Positions 44,974 to 53,888 of a stretch of 64,000 nucleotides of DNA are shown piece by piece (the stretch's first letter is position 1; the number at the start of each line of letters is the position of its first letter). The position numbers and the translations under genes are program-made. The stretch comes from Salibacterium halotolerans. GTDB taxonomy: Bacteria > Bacillota > Bacilli > Bacillales > Marinococcaceae. Below the pieces are notes generated by a model. That model searched no databases. It was not told the DNA's origin and was given only the letters and a program-made list of their open reading frames with translations. The stretch is from the NCBI RefSeq assembly GCF_900115625.1, contig NZ_FOXD01000016.1:28730-92729 (forward strand), in the 5' to 3' direction.

Positions 44974-46163
44974 TGCAGGAAGCAGCTTTTGTCTATTCAG
45001 AAAAACAACTCGCCTATAAATTAAGTGAAGATCATCCATTCAACCCTCTCCGTCTCACACTGACATATGACCTGCTGCGACATATCGGAGCTTTGGATGA
45101 CGATAGTGTAAAAGCTCCGCGGGCAGCCTCGGATGAGGAAATAGCACTTGTTCATGATTCCTCCTATATCGAAGCAGTAAAAGCCGGCGGACATGGAACA
45201 TTAAGCAGGGGCATCGCCAATAATTTCGGACTGGGCACCGAAGACACACCTGTATTTAAAAACATGCACGAAGCCGCCTCCCTCTTAGTTGGAGGGACAT
45301 TAACAGCGGTTGATCTTGTGATGGAAGGAAAGACCGGCCATGCCCTGAATCTTGGAGGAGGACTTCATCATGGGTTCCGGGGAAAAGCCTCCGGGTTCTG
45401 TATCTACAATGACAGTGCGATTGCGATTGAGTACATGAAAAAACATTACGGAGCCCGTGTGCTTTATGTGGATACGGATGCCCACCATGGAGACGGTGTT
45501 CAGTTCACCTTCTATGAAGACCCGGACGTCTGTACACTTTCCATCCATGAAACCGGACGCTACCTTTTCCCAGGCACCGGCGATGTGTATGAGAAAGGAA
45601 GCGGTGAGGGATACGGACTCGCTGTCAACGTTCCCATTGATGCATTTACTGAGGATGCCTCTTTTATCGAGAACTATGAAAAAGCACTGGAGGAAACCGC
45701 AGCCTTCTTCAAACCGGATGTCATTTTGACACAGAACGGAGCGGATGCCCATTACTATGACCCTCTTACCCACTTGTCGACAACAATGGAAACGTACCGG
45801 GAAATCCCCCGGGCCGCCCGCCGCGTCGCGCACAAATACTGCGGGGGAAAGTGGATAGGTGTCGGAGGCGGTGGATATGATATATGGCGCGTCGTGCCCC
45901 GCGCATGGGCGATGATCTGGCTTGAAATGACCGGCCGGACAGACCTGCTCGATCATCCGCTTCCAGCGTCCTGGATTCAAACGTGGGAATCCGGATCCCC
46001 CGTGCCGCTGCCACATAACTGGAGCGATCCGGAGAACATGTATCCCTATATTCCAAGACGCGGCGAAATCACAGAAAAAAACCGAAAAATTCTCGAAAAA
46101 GCTTTGTTTCACATTCGAAACGAAAATAAAAGCGGTCCAACCCCAAGCCCCGACCAGCCTTAA
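44970..46163 (+). CDS. acuC: protein deacetylase AcuC (class I HDAC-like)
   Basis: Zinc-dependent deacetylase that removes the acetyl group from AcsA and reactivates it. 397 residues with the arginase/deacetylase fold: GLHHGFRGKASGFCIYND, the zinc ligands in YVDTDAHHGDGVQ, QNGADAHYYDPL and GVGGGGYDIWRVVPRAW. Overlaps acuB by ATGA and closes the acuABC operon, with a bidirectional terminator shared with motS. Confidence 0.95.
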   Translation: MMQEAAFVYSEKQLAYKLSEDHPFNPLRLTLTYDLLRHIGALDDDSVKAPRAASDEEIALVHDSSYIEAVKAGGHGTLSRGIANNFGLGTEDTPVFKNMHEAASLLVGGTLTAVDLVMEGKTGHALNLGGGLHHGFRGKASGFCIYNDSAIAIEYMKKHYGARVLYVDTDAHHGDGVQFTFYEDPDVCTLSIHETGRYLFPGTGDVYEKGSGEGYGLAVNVPIDAFTEDASFIENYEKALEETAAFFKPDVILTQNGADAHYYDPLTHLSTTMETYREIPRAARRVAHKYCGGKWIGVGGGGYDIWRVVPRAWAMIWLEMTGRTDLLDHPLPASWIQTWESGSPVPLPHNWSDPENMYPYIPRRGEITEKNRKILEKALFHIRNENKSGPTPSPDQP

Positions 46164-46168
46164 AACGG

Positions 46169-46217
46169 AAAAAAGACGCTTCCACCTATCATTTTTGATA
46201 CCCGGAAACGTCTTTTT
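46169..46217. terminator. bidirectional terminator between acuC and motS
   Basis: AAAAAGACGcTTCC pairs with GGAAaCGTCTTTTT around a 20-nt loop, with T runs on both strands, between two convergent operons. Confidence 0.82.
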
Positions 46218-46249
46218 CTCTCTGGAAATCGTTATATTGTATGGTGTCT

Positions 46250-47020
46250 TTATGCTCCTCCCGCCGATTGCTCCAGATCTTCTTCAAATTCCGGATCTGA
46301 AATCACAACGACAACCCGCCGGTTTTCACGCAGGTTCTCTTCTGAATCATTAGGGGCAATCGGACGGGTGTCCCCGTAGCCGACAGCCAGAAACTGATCC
46401 CGCGGCAGAGGATGATTATCAGTCAGATAGCGGATGACACTGCTCGCTCTGGCTGATGACAATTCCCAGTTTGACGGATAACGGAAAGTCGATATCGGCC
46501 GTTCATCCGTATGACCCTCCACTTTTACAAGGTTAGGGAGGGACTGAAGCAGCGTGCCGACTTTGTTTAAAAATGGTTCGGCAGCTGTCAGAATCTCTGC
46601 CTCCCCAGTTTCAAACAGAAGCTGTTCCTGCAGAACGAGAACTACCCCGCGGTCATCTCTTGTGGCTGAAATCTGATCGTTTAGGTTATGTTCTTCAAGG
46701 TACTGCCGTACTTCCCGCAGCAGTCTGTCCAGCTCCCTGTCATCTTCTGTCTGCTCTTCTGATTCAGCTGCTGATGCTTCGTTTTCGTCCTCCGTATCAG
46801 CATTGCTTTGATTCGGCTGCTCCCTTTCCATCATGGACGGCAGATTTTCAAGAATGGCCCTGCTCTGAAAAGACTCGGAAATCGCTTCGAATTTCTTGGC
46901 ATCAATCACAGACATGGAAAACAGCATAACAAAAAAGACAAGAACAAGCAGAATCATGTCAGAAAACGTAGTCATCCATCTCGGCGAACCTTTTTCGGGC
47001 TCTTTTTTTCTACGCTTCAT
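46250..47020 (-). CDS. motS: flagellar stator protein MotS (MotB-like)
   Basis: MotB-type stator subunit. 256 residues: a basic N-terminus, one transmembrane helix (about 17-38) with the ion-binding Asp21 in WMTTFSDMILLV, an acidic linker and a C-terminal OmpA/peptidoglycan-binding domain (VEGHTDERPISTFRYPSNWELS, shown in part: VEGHTDERPIST). The pair next to ccpA is MotPS in B. subtilis, the Na+-driven stator; sodium coupling is inferred. ATG at 47020 is chosen because AGGAGG lies 9 bp upstream; the gene overlaps the end of motP by 11 bp. Confidence 0.93.
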   Translation of the reverse strand: MKRRKKEPEKGSPRWMTTFSDMILLVLVFFVMLFSMSVIDAKKFEAISESFQSRAILENLPSMMEREQPNQSNADTEDENEASAAESEEQTEDDRELDRLLREVRQYLEEHNLNDQISATRDDRGVVLVLQEQLLFETGEAEILTAAEPFLNKVGTLLQSLPNLVKVEGHTDERPISTFRYPSNWELSSARASSVIRYLTDNHPLPRDQFLAVGYGDTRPIAPNDSEENLRENRRVVVVISDPEFEEDLEQSAGGA

Positions 47021-47819
47021 TTGCCAGTTCCTCCTGTTCCTCCAATTCATTCTCTTTGCCGTTTTCTTTCACAAATGCGCTTAACTTCTCTTCCAGAATT
47101 TTTGGATTCTGGCCGGACTGGACCCCTATCACACCTTCAATGATAATCTGTTTTGTAAAGACTTCATCTTCGGTTTTCTGCTCCAGTTTAGCTGCCATCG
47201 GCAGAAATATCATATTGGCAAGAATGGTACCGTAAAGCGTGGTAATCAGAGCAAGAGCCATATTCGGCCCAAGTGTCGCCGGATCCTCCAGATCCTGGAG
47301 CATGAGTACAAGTCCGATCAATGTACCTACCATTCCCCAGGCTGGCGCATATTCACCCGCTTTTTCGAAAAGACGCCGGCCTTTTTTATGGCGCTCTTCC
47401 ATTGCCGTTACTTCCGCCATCATAATATCTTTGATGATGTCCGGTTCAATACCATCCACGGCGAGGAGAACTCCTTTTTTGATAAAAGAATCTTCCACCT
47501 CATCAAGACCTGCTTCCAGAGCAAGAAGTCCTTCCCTGCGGGCCTTGGTGGAAAGGTCGGAAAATGTATGAATCAGTTCACTCAGATTATTCTCTTTATG
47601 TTGGAAAGCTTCTTTTGTAACAGAAGGAATAAGTTTTAAATCCTGGGATGAAAAACCGATCAGCAGGGCGGCAGCCACTCCGCCCAGCACAATCGATAAA
47701 GATGCCACCTGAACAAAAAACACAACGGAACTCAAACCCGCATTCGTATAAACTGCAAAAAGCAGTGTACTAACCCCTACTACTATCCCTATAGGTGTCA
47801 TTAAATCCATTTTTTTCAT
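47010..47819 (-). CDS. motP: flagellar stator protein MotP (MotA-like)
   Basis: 269-residue MotA/ExbB-type subunit with four transmembrane helices (about 8-24, 34-55, 157-177 and 190-212) and the large cytoplasmic loop bearing charged residues that contact the rotor. Signature GEYAPAWGMVGTLIGLVLML. It forms the stator with MotS, encoded directly downstream. No other flagellar genes lie in the window, as expected for this second stator locus. Confidence 0.94.
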   Translation of the reverse strand: MKKMDLMTPIGIVVGVSTLLFAVYTNAGLSSVVFFVQVASLSIVLGGVAAALLIGFSSQDLKLIPSVTKEAFQHKENNLSELIHTFSDLSTKARREGLLALEAGLDEVEDSFIKKGVLLAVDGIEPDIIKDIMMAEVTAMEERHKKGRRLFEKAGEYAPAWGMVGTLIGLVLMLQDLEDPATLGPNMALALITTLYGTILANMIFLPMAAKLEQKTEDEVFTKQIIIEGVIGVQSGQNPKILEEKLSAFVKENGKENELEEQEELANEA

Positions 47820-47881
47820 AAAATAATCCCTGACTCCCTGTAAATATTTTCAGCGGCTGCGATGCGGGCACTTCTCAGCAG

Positions 47882-48883
47882 TTAAAACGACGTAGAGTTT
47901 CGATTTTCCAGAAGATGCGGAAGAACAACAACTTCGTCTTCTACATCTTCTTTGTTCATATACTTAGTCAGCAAACGCATCGAAACAGCGCCGATATCAT
48001 ACATTGGCTGTACGACTGTCGTAAGTGTCGGTCTGACCATCTGGGCAAGGCGTGTGTTATCGAAACCGACAACCTGCACATCTTCCGGAACATTCCAGCC
48101 CTTGTCCTGCAGGCCGTGAATCACCCCTAGAGCCACTTCATCCGTGGCGGCAAAAATCGCCGACGGTGCCTTGTCCAGCTCCATTAACTGCTGTGCTGCT
48201 TCAAGCCCGGAATCGTATGAATAATCACCGACAGCCACCAGATTTTCGTCGAATCCATTTCCAATCTCTTCGCATGCCTTTTTGTAACCACTGAACTTCT
48301 GAAAACCGTTGACAGGATCTTCAAGCGGTCCGCTTACCATGCCGACGTTCTCTGATCCTGACCGGATTAATTCTGCTACCGCATCAAAAGCAGCCTGATG
48401 ATAATCTATATTGACCGACGGCATTTCTCTGTTTTCATCCAGCGTCGCCGCTAATACGACCGGTACGGAAGAACGCTTAAAGGTTTCGGCATGATCCTCT
48501 GTAATTTCGCCTCCCATAAACAGAATACCGTCCACTTGTTTTTCAAGCATTGTATTAATTAGGTGAAGCTCTTTTTCTTTGTTTTGATCGGAATTGCACA
48601 AAATAATATTATACTTGTACATCGTCGCAATATCTTCAATTCCCCTTGCCAGTTCAGCAAAAAATATGCTCGAAATGTCGGGAATGATCACTCCGACGGT
48701 TGTTGTCTTTTTACTGGCCAGACCTCTCGCCACAGCGTTGGGGCGGTAGCCCAGTCCTTCAATAGCGTCCAGCACTTTTTTCCGGGTGGCCGGCTTTACG
48801 TTTGGATTGCCGTTTACCACGCGGGAAACTGTCGCCATCGAAACTCCTGCTTCTCGTGCTACATCGTAAATTGTTGTATTCAA
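47882..48883 (-). CDS. ccpA: catabolite control protein A
   Basis: LacI-family global regulator that binds cre sites with P-Ser-HPr or P-Ser-Crh. 333 residues: an N-terminal HTH and hinge helix ([39 protein letters not shown]) and a periplasmic-binding-like core. Length matches B. subtilis CcpA (334). It should act on the cre-like sites seen at acsA and ackA in this window. Lies downstream of aroA, as in B. subtilis, behind a terminator. Confidence 0.97.
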   Translation of the reverse strand: MNTTIYDVAREAGVSMATVSRVVNGNPNVKPATRKKVLDAIEGLGYRPNAVARGLASKKTTTVGVIIPDISSIFFAELARGIEDIATMYKYNIILCNSDQNKEKELHLINTMLEKQVDGILFMGGEITEDHAETFKRSSVPVVLAATLDENREMPSVNIDYHQAAFDAVAELIRSGSENVGMVSGPLEDPVNGFQKFSGYKKACEEIGNGFDENLVAVGDYSYDSGLEAAQQLMELDKAPSAIFAATDEVALGVIHGLQDKGWNVPEDVQVVGFDNTRLAQMVRPTLTTVVQPMYDIGAVSMRLLTKYMNKEDVEDEVVVLPHLLENRNSTSF

Positions 48884-49086
48884 TGGAAAGCCTCCTCTAG
48901 TTTCCTTTCATTTTTTTTCATACGTACTGTAATCATATTATAACTGAAGGAGGTTCCGCAATTCCTCTCCCTGGTTATATCGGTAAAACAACCGAAAATT
49001 ACACCGTGATATACAAATTTGACATATTTCCTGCCTTCTATATGATTACATTCCGCCTCATGTCTGCTTTTGGCTGGCACTTTTCC

Positions 49087-49119
49087 ACAAAAAATGCGCC
49101 CCCCTTTTCCGGGAGGCGC
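49087..49119 (-). terminator. intrinsic terminator of aroA
   Basis: On the minus strand GCGCCTCCC pairs with GGGGGGCGC (with G-T) around a 7-nt loop, followed by six T. It is about 10 bp after the aroA stop. Confidence 0.85.
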
Positions 49120-49128
49120 TGGTGTCGT

Positions 49129-50202
49129 TCACTTGTAAAGTCCGGTATCGCGGAGGTTCTTAACGAACGAGTGGAACTGATCGATATCCATCTGCTGCGC
49201 GGAGTCGGACAAGGCCACAGCCGGATCCGGGTGTACTTCTGCCATAACGCCGTCGGCACCTATGGCAAGCGCTGCTTTCGCCGTAGGTTCAAGAAGGTCA
49301 CGGCGGCCGGTTGAGTGCGTCACATCGACAAATACCGGCAGATGTGTTTCTTTTTTCAGGATCGGCACAGCCGAGATATCCAGGGTATTTCTTGTTGCTT
49401 TTTCATACGTACGGATGCCGCGTTCACAAAGTATCAGGTTATTATTGCCGTTGGCGAGCACGTACTCCGCCGCTTTCATGAATTCATCAATGGTTGCCGA
49501 AAGTCCACGTTTTAACAGAACAGGTGTCTGATGGGAACCGGCTTCTTTCAGAAGATCAAAGTTCTGCATATTCCGCGCACCGATCTGGATGACATCCACA
49601 TAGTCGGCAGCCATTTCTACGTCTTTCGGATTCATAATTTCACTGATAACACTCATATCCAGTTCGTCTGCTGTGCGCCTGAGAATTTCCAGACCTTCTT
49701 TTCCGAGACCCTGGAAATCATAAGGGGAGGAACGGGGCTTGAACGCGCCTCCTCTGAGAAGGTTGAGTCCCTGTTCTTTCATAGCGGATGCTACTTCATA
49801 CACCTGTTCATAGCTTTCCACAGAACACGGTCCCATGATCAGACGCTGCTGACCGTCACCCACTTTTTCACCTTTGAGATCAACAATGGTATCTTCAGGC
49901 TTTTTCTTTCTTGATACAAGAAGTGCTTTGCGGTTGTCGTCTTCCTGAAGTTCCAGACTTGCCTGAAAAATCTGTTTAAAGAGATGCTGCATCGTGCTCG
50001 TTTCAAACGGTCCTTCGTTGTTTTCTGTAATCATGTCCAGCATCTTACGTTCGCGGACCGGGTCAAACCGGTTTTGTCCCGCACGGCTCTTCACCTTACC
50101 GATCTCCTGTACGAGACCTGCCCGTTTATTAATAAGCTCCAGCAATTGAAGGTTTACATCATCCAGCTGTTCTCTGAGCGCTTCCAGTTCTTCATTACTC
50201 AT
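49129..50202 (-). CDS. aroA: bifunctional chorismate mutase / DAHP synthase
   Basis: First enzyme of aromatic amino acid synthesis, joining erythrose-4-phosphate and PEP. The 357-residue protein has an N-terminal AroQ-type chorismate mutase domain (about 1-85; [20 protein letters not shown]), which acts as a feedback sensor, and a type I-beta DAHP synthase barrel (about 100-357; [43 protein letters not shown]). Same position and layout as B. subtilis AroA(G). Spacing to ccpA is large and holds a terminator. Confidence 0.97.
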   Translation of the reverse strand: MSNEELEALREQLDDVNLQLLELINKRAGLVQEIGKVKSRAGQNRFDPVRERKMLDMITENNEGPFETSTMQHLFKQIFQASLELQEDDNRKALLVSRKKKPEDTIVDLKGEKVGDGQQRLIMGPCSVESYEQVYEVASAMKEQGLNLLRGGAFKPRSSPYDFQGLGKEGLEILRRTADELDMSVISEIMNPKDVEMAADYVDVIQIGARNMQNFDLLKEAGSHQTPVLLKRGLSATIDEFMKAAEYVLANGNNNLILCERGIRTYEKATRNTLDISAVPILKKETHLPVFVDVTHSTGRRDLLEPTAKAALAIGADGVMAEVHPDPAVALSDSAQQMDIDQFHSFVKNLRDTGLYK

Positions 50203-50321
50203 CTCTTCCCCACTCCTTACGTGATTTCCCTTTTCTCTTGATATGTGTTACATTTTTAATGATTAAGACCTATTATATAAGATGAGAACCGAAATGTCAG
50301 CCCCTTTTTCTTTGTTAATTG

Positions 50322-50337
50322 AACGCTTTTAAGCGTT
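50322..50337. promoter_or_regulatory. 16-bp palindrome between aroA and the FtsA-like gene
   Basis: AACGCTT-TT-AAGCGTT is a perfect 7-2-7 dyad in the divergent intergenic region, about 70 bp upstream of the FtsA-like start. Operator-like. It partly resembles a cre site (11 of 14), but the binding protein is unknown. Confidence 0.45.
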
Positions 50338-50409
50338 AAAGTATTTTTGCCTTTAACACCAGCTTTTCTTTTATTATACGTATTAAAAATTTTCGAGGTG
50401 TATGTAATC

Positions 50410-52587
50410 ATGACAGATAATGGGGAGATTATGTATGCGCTGGACATCGGTACCCGCTCCGTTACCGGGTTAATTCTTAAACAGCGCAGCGGGTCATATG
50501 AATTGATCGATGTCGAATCCAGAGAACATAAGGAACGGTCCATGATGGATGGACAGATTCATAATGTAGCTGCTGTCAGTGATGTTATCCAGGAAACCAA
50601 AGCAGCACTGGAAGAGCGTCACGGACCGCTGCATAAAGTGTGTGCTGCAGCTGCCGGGAGATCGTTAAAAACCCAGCGTGCATCGATGGAACTTGATATT
50701 TCAGGACAGCCCTGCGTGTTCGAAGGAGATATCGCTCCGCTCGAACTCGGAGCGGTCCAGAAAGCGCAGCACCAGCTTGCTTTTGAAACCGAACGCGATT
50801 CAGACAAAAGCCTTCAGTATCACTGCGTAGGGTATTCGGTTGTTGCTTATTATATTGATGGACAGGAGATAGGGAGTCTTCTGGACCAATCCGGAGAAAA
50901 GGCGTCCGCCGATGTAATCGCCACTTTTCTCCCGAAAGTTGTAGTGGAATCGCTCATAAGTGCGCTGCAGCGGGCGGACCTTGAACTGGAAGCTTTGACA
51001 CTGGAGCCGATTGCCGCGATCAATGTGTTAATTCCCCCATCGATGCGCCGCCTGAATGTCGCTCTCGTCGATATTGGAGCGGGAACATCGGATATAGCCA
51101 TTACAGATCTTGGAACTGTCACTGCCTACGGCATGGTCCCGGTAGCAGGCGATGAAGTGACCGAGGCACTGAGTGACGAATTTCTGCTGGATTTTCCCGA
51201 TGCGGAACGGGTGAAACGGAATCTTGCAGCGGGAGAGAATGTTCTTGTCACAGATATTCTCGGAATGGAAACAGAGTATCCGCCTGAAGATGTAATTTCC
51301 CCCATCCGTCCGTCTATTAAACAACTTGCCGCAGAAATCAGCTCGGAGATCCTGACCCTTAATACGAAACCGCCAAAGGCTGTTATGCTCGTGGGTGGAG
51401 GCAGTATGACCCCTGAAATTTCCCGGCATTTAAGCGAAGCCCTCCATCTTCCGGAAAACAGAGTGGCACCGAGGGATATCGAGGCTATTAAAAATCTGTC
51501 TTTTGAAGGGATTCATCCCGGACCGGAACTTGTCACCCCTGTCGGTATTGCTATTGCGGCCAAAGAGCATCCGGTGGAATATATTCCGGTCTATGTGAAC
51601 GGCAGATCCATCCGCCTTTTTGATGTAAAGACCCTGACGATTGGAGACGCCGTGCTTGCATCCGGCTTGTCCATCCGGACATTATATGGAAAACCGGGCG
51701 ACGCTATGGTGATTACATTAAATGAGCGGATCGTATCCATTCCGGGGACGCGCGGGGAAGCACCGGTTATTAGAAAGAACGGCCTCCCTGCTTCCATAAA
51801 GGATCCCATTGCTCCGGGGGATGAGCTAGTTCTGGAAAAAGGGGAGGACGGTCAGCCTGCCTCTGCAGCGTTCAGGGATATTGTTGACGAAGCACCGGAA
51901 ATGAAACTTGTCATCAATGACCGCAAGTACTCGATTCCACCGCTGTATGTGCAAAACGGCAGAAGGGTAGCCCCTGAAACGACACTGAATGACCGTGACG
52001 ATTTGGTGTGTAGACTTCCTGAAAGTATCCAGGAAGTGTGGGAGATCATGAAATGGACGATACCTGCGTCAGTAGAGCATTCCGTGTATTATATTGACAA
52101 TAAAGAAGTACCACCTCCCCAAGACTTGTATCCATTCCACCGGAACGGTCATCCTGCCTTTCTGCAGGAGCCTGTACGTACGGGGGATAACATTGTAACA
52201 GACCAGGAACCCAAAACAGTTACCGTGCGGAGTCTTCTTGAACATCAGGAAGTGCAGACGACGGCGCAGCAGCGTGTTTTTTTTAATGGAGAAACGGTAA
52301 ACATGGAAAAGAAGATTATTGAAGCTGACATAAACGGGGAAAAAGCCGGACTGGACGACCAGGTGGCTTCCGGGGATCATATTACGACGGAGAAAACGAT
52401 GTCTTCCCTTGATTTTATTGTACAGGACGTCTTCTCCTACGTTACGGTCGATCTTCAGTACAATGCAGAAAAAACGTGGAACCTTACAAAGAACAGACAG
52501 CCGGCTTCGTTCACGGAAGCTCTGCACGGCGGTGATCACATTGAACTGCAGCTGTTCGATAAAAGCGAAAAACGCTCTGCCGAATAA
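50410..52587 (+). CDS. FtsA-like actin-family ATPase with repeat-bearing C-terminal half
   Basis: 725-residue protein. Residues 1-385 are FtsA/PilM-like: phosphate-1 motif YALDIGTRSVTGL (9-21), phosphate-2 motif LVDIGAGTSDIAI (219-231) and adenosine motif MLVGGGSMTPE (326-336), with a 1C-type insertion at about 85-180. Residues 390-725 are an extension with five modules of about 60 residues, each containing NGxxAx8-9GDxI or a variant (cores at 457, 516, 579, 642 and 695), recalling beta-grasp/ThiS-like folds. There is no C-terminal amphipathic membrane helix like that of true FtsA. ATG at 50410 has GAGGTG upstream. A cytoskeletal or cell-division-related role is possible; function unknown. 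Confidence 0.8.
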   Translation: MTDNGEIMYALDIGTRSVTGLILKQRSGSYELIDVESREHKERSMMDGQIHNVAAVSDVIQETKAALEERHGPLHKVCAAAAGRSLKTQRASMELDISGQPCVFEGDIAPLELGAVQKAQHQLAFETERDSDKSLQYHCVGYSVVAYYIDGQEIGSLLDQSGEKASADVIATFLPKVVVESLISALQRADLELEALTLEPIAAINVLIPPSMRRLNVALVDIGAGTSDIAITDLGTVTAYGMVPVAGDEVTEALSDEFLLDFPDAERVKRNLAAGENVLVTDILGMETEYPPEDVISPIRPSIKQLAAEISSEILTLNTKPPKAVMLVGGGSMTPEISRHLSEALHLPENRVAPRDIEAIKNLSFEGIHPGPELVTPVGIAIAAKEHPVEYIPVYVNGRSIRLFDVKTLTIGDAVLASGLSIRTLYGKPGDAMVITLNERIVSIPGTRGEAPVIRKNGLPASIKDPIAPGDELVLEKGEDGQPASAAFRDIVDEAPEMKLVINDRKYSIPPLYVQNGRRVAPETTLNDRDDLVCRLPESIQEVWEIMKWTIPASVEHSVYYIDNKEVPPPQDLYPFHRNGHPAFLQEPVRTGDNIVTDQEPKTVTVRSLLEHQEVQTTAQQRVFFNGETVNMEKKIIEADINGEKAGLDDQVASGDHITTEKTMSSLDFIVQDVFSYVTVDLQYNAEKTWNLTKNRQPASFTEALHGGDHIELQLFDKSEKRSAE

Positions 52588-52604
52588 CGGCAGAGCGTTT
52601 TTTT
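52569..52604. terminator. bidirectional terminator overlapping the FtsA-like stop codon
   Basis: AAACGCTCTGCCG pairs with CGGCAGAGCGTTT around a 5-nt loop that contains the TAA stop. T runs follow on both strands, so it also ends ytxGH. Confidence 0.93.
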
Positions 52605-52614
52605 CATTTCCAGT

Positions 52615-53049
52615 TTACGTTTGATCTTTTTCTTCCGTGGATGCGTGAAGATCGCGGACATCTTCTTTTACGTTGTTCACACCTTCCTGTTCTGCTTCCA
52701 GATCTTCGGATATTTCTTCGGCCAGCTCATCTGCTGTCTTTTCCTGGCTGCCTTCATTTCCGGAAGAAGCTGTCTCTTTCACTTTGCCGTAAAGCTGGGA
52801 AGACTGTTCGGAAACATTTTTAGCAATTTCAGATGATTTCTCGCGCGCGTATCCCGCCCACTGTGATCCTTTTTCGTAAGCACTGCTTGTCATCTCATTA
52901 GTTTTCTCTTTGGCAGAGTAGGCTCCTTCTGACAGCTCACCGCGCAGCTCTCTTCCAGACTTCGGAGCCATTAACAGAGCGGAGCATGCGCCGACAATAC
53001 CACCAATTAACGTGCCAATAACGAAATCCTTCGTGTTCATATCAGACAT
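52615..53049 (-). CDS. ytxH: YtxH domain general stress protein
   Basis: 144 residues: a short N-terminus, one Gly-rich transmembrane helix (about 8-28; VIGTLIGGIVGACSALLMAP, the YtxH hallmark ending in APKSGRELR), then a long helical, acidic and Ser-rich tail. In B. subtilis ytxGHJ is a stress operon under sigma-B and sigma-H. AGGAGG precedes the ATG. Starts 6 bp after the ytxG stop. Confidence 0.92.
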   Translation of the reverse strand: MSDMNTKDFVIGTLIGGIVGACSALLMAPKSGRELRGELSEGAYSAKEKTNEMTSSAYEKGSQWAGYAREKSSEIAKNVSEQSSQLYGKVKETASSGNEGSQEKTADELAEEISEDLEAEQEGVNNVKEDVRDLHASTEEKDQT

Positions 53050-53055
53050 AGTACA

Positions 53056-53511
53056 TCATCCTCCTGTTGAATACGTGTTTTCATTCTGACTCACTTCTTT
53101 TTTGCGCTTGCGGTCCTGCCATTTTGTATACAAATCAATGGCGGCATTGCCCCACTGTACAGCCTGGGCAACCTGTTCAGACTGCTCTCTGGAGTGGCGG
53201 CTGATGGAATCCGACATATCCTTAAATGAATAGTTCACATTTTCCAGAGAATCTCCCACATCTTTCAGAGACGTAAATAAACCGTTCAATGATTCGGTTT
53301 TATGTTGAACATCATCTGCTATAACATTGGTTTTCTGGATCAGCTGTTCTGATTCACTTGTAATACCTTGCACCTGCTTTTCCATGCGCTCCATCGTGGT
53401 GGATACCTTCTCCATCGTCTGGGTGGCAGCTTTTAATGTTTTAATAAGGTAAATGACTAAGACTGCGATGGCAATTGCGACTATCAGCGCACTTATGTAC
53501 ACTAGTTCCAT
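53056..53511 (-). CDS. ytxG: DUF948 membrane protein YtxG
   Basis: 151 residues: an N-terminal transmembrane helix (about 4-25; ISALIVAIAIAVLVIYLI) followed by a DUF948 amphipathic coiled coil with HAMP/methyl-acceptor-like heptads (TTMERMEKQVQGI, LKDVGDSLENVNYSFKDM). Function unknown, stress-linked in Bacillus. The ATG at 53511 gives the family N-terminus; AAGGAGG lies 11-12 bp upstream, slightly far. Cotranscribed with ytxH; the third gene, ytxJ, is absent. Confidence 0.87.
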   Translation of the reverse strand: MELVYISALIVAIAIAVLVIYLIKTLKAATQTMEKVSTTMERMEKQVQGITSESEQLIQKTNVIADDVQHKTESLNGLFTSLKDVGDSLENVNYSFKDMSDSISRHSREQSEQVAQAVQWGNAAIDLYTKWQDRKRKKEVSQNENTYSTGG

Positions 53512-53539
53512 TGAACGATTACACCTCCTTCGTGTAAGT

Positions 53540-53565
53540 GTACCACGAATCACACCACATGAAAC
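53540..53565 (-). promoter_or_regulatory. sigma-B-like promoter of ytxGH
   Basis: On the minus strand GTTTCA (53565-53560), 14 bp, TGGTAC (53545-53540) matches 9 of 12 positions of GTTTAA-GGGTAT. In B. subtilis the ytxGHJ operon is sigma-B dependent. An overlapping TACACT could also serve sigma-A. Confidence 0.4.
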
Positions 53566-53592
53566 ATAAAATCTGATTCTTCGATTACATAT

Positions 53593-53745
53593 TTGTTTCT
53601 TCGGGCCCGCGGGATGCGGGTCAGGTCGGCGCCCGCCACGACGTACTCCCGCAGGATGCGGTGGCTGCTGCGCCCGGCACAGGACGTGCGCAGATTTAGT
53701 AGAAGGTCCTCTTTTTCAGCCGATCATCCTCTTATTCTCTTCGAC
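53593..53745. mobile_element. remnant of the 53-bp-repeat element
   Basis: The left part matches the palindromic module of copy 1 (GGTCAGGTCGGCGCCCGC, ACGTACT, CGCAGGATG). It joins directly to a stretch matching the coding remnant of copy 2 (CCCGGCACAGGACG, then CTTTTTCAGCCGATC). The 53-bp repeats and both ends are missing. It lies in the 377-bp gap between ytxG and murC, in which no gene was seen. Confidence 0.65.
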
Positions 53746-53849
53746 AATCATTCCTGAATTCCTTGTCGACGATGCATATTATTTTGTTTTCTGATCAGGA
53801 AAAGATGGCACCAGACGTGCCGGAGGTATACATTAGACTTTTAGATAAA

Positions 53850-53878
53850 TAAAGAAGCTGTACCTTTTTGATACAGCT
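53850..53878 (-). terminator. intrinsic terminator of murC
   Basis: On the minus strand AGCTGTA pairs with TACAGCT around a 9-nt loop, followed by TCTTTATTT. It is 11 bp after the murC stop. Short stem, moderate strength. Confidence 0.65.
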
Positions 53879-53888
53879 CCACAGTGAA

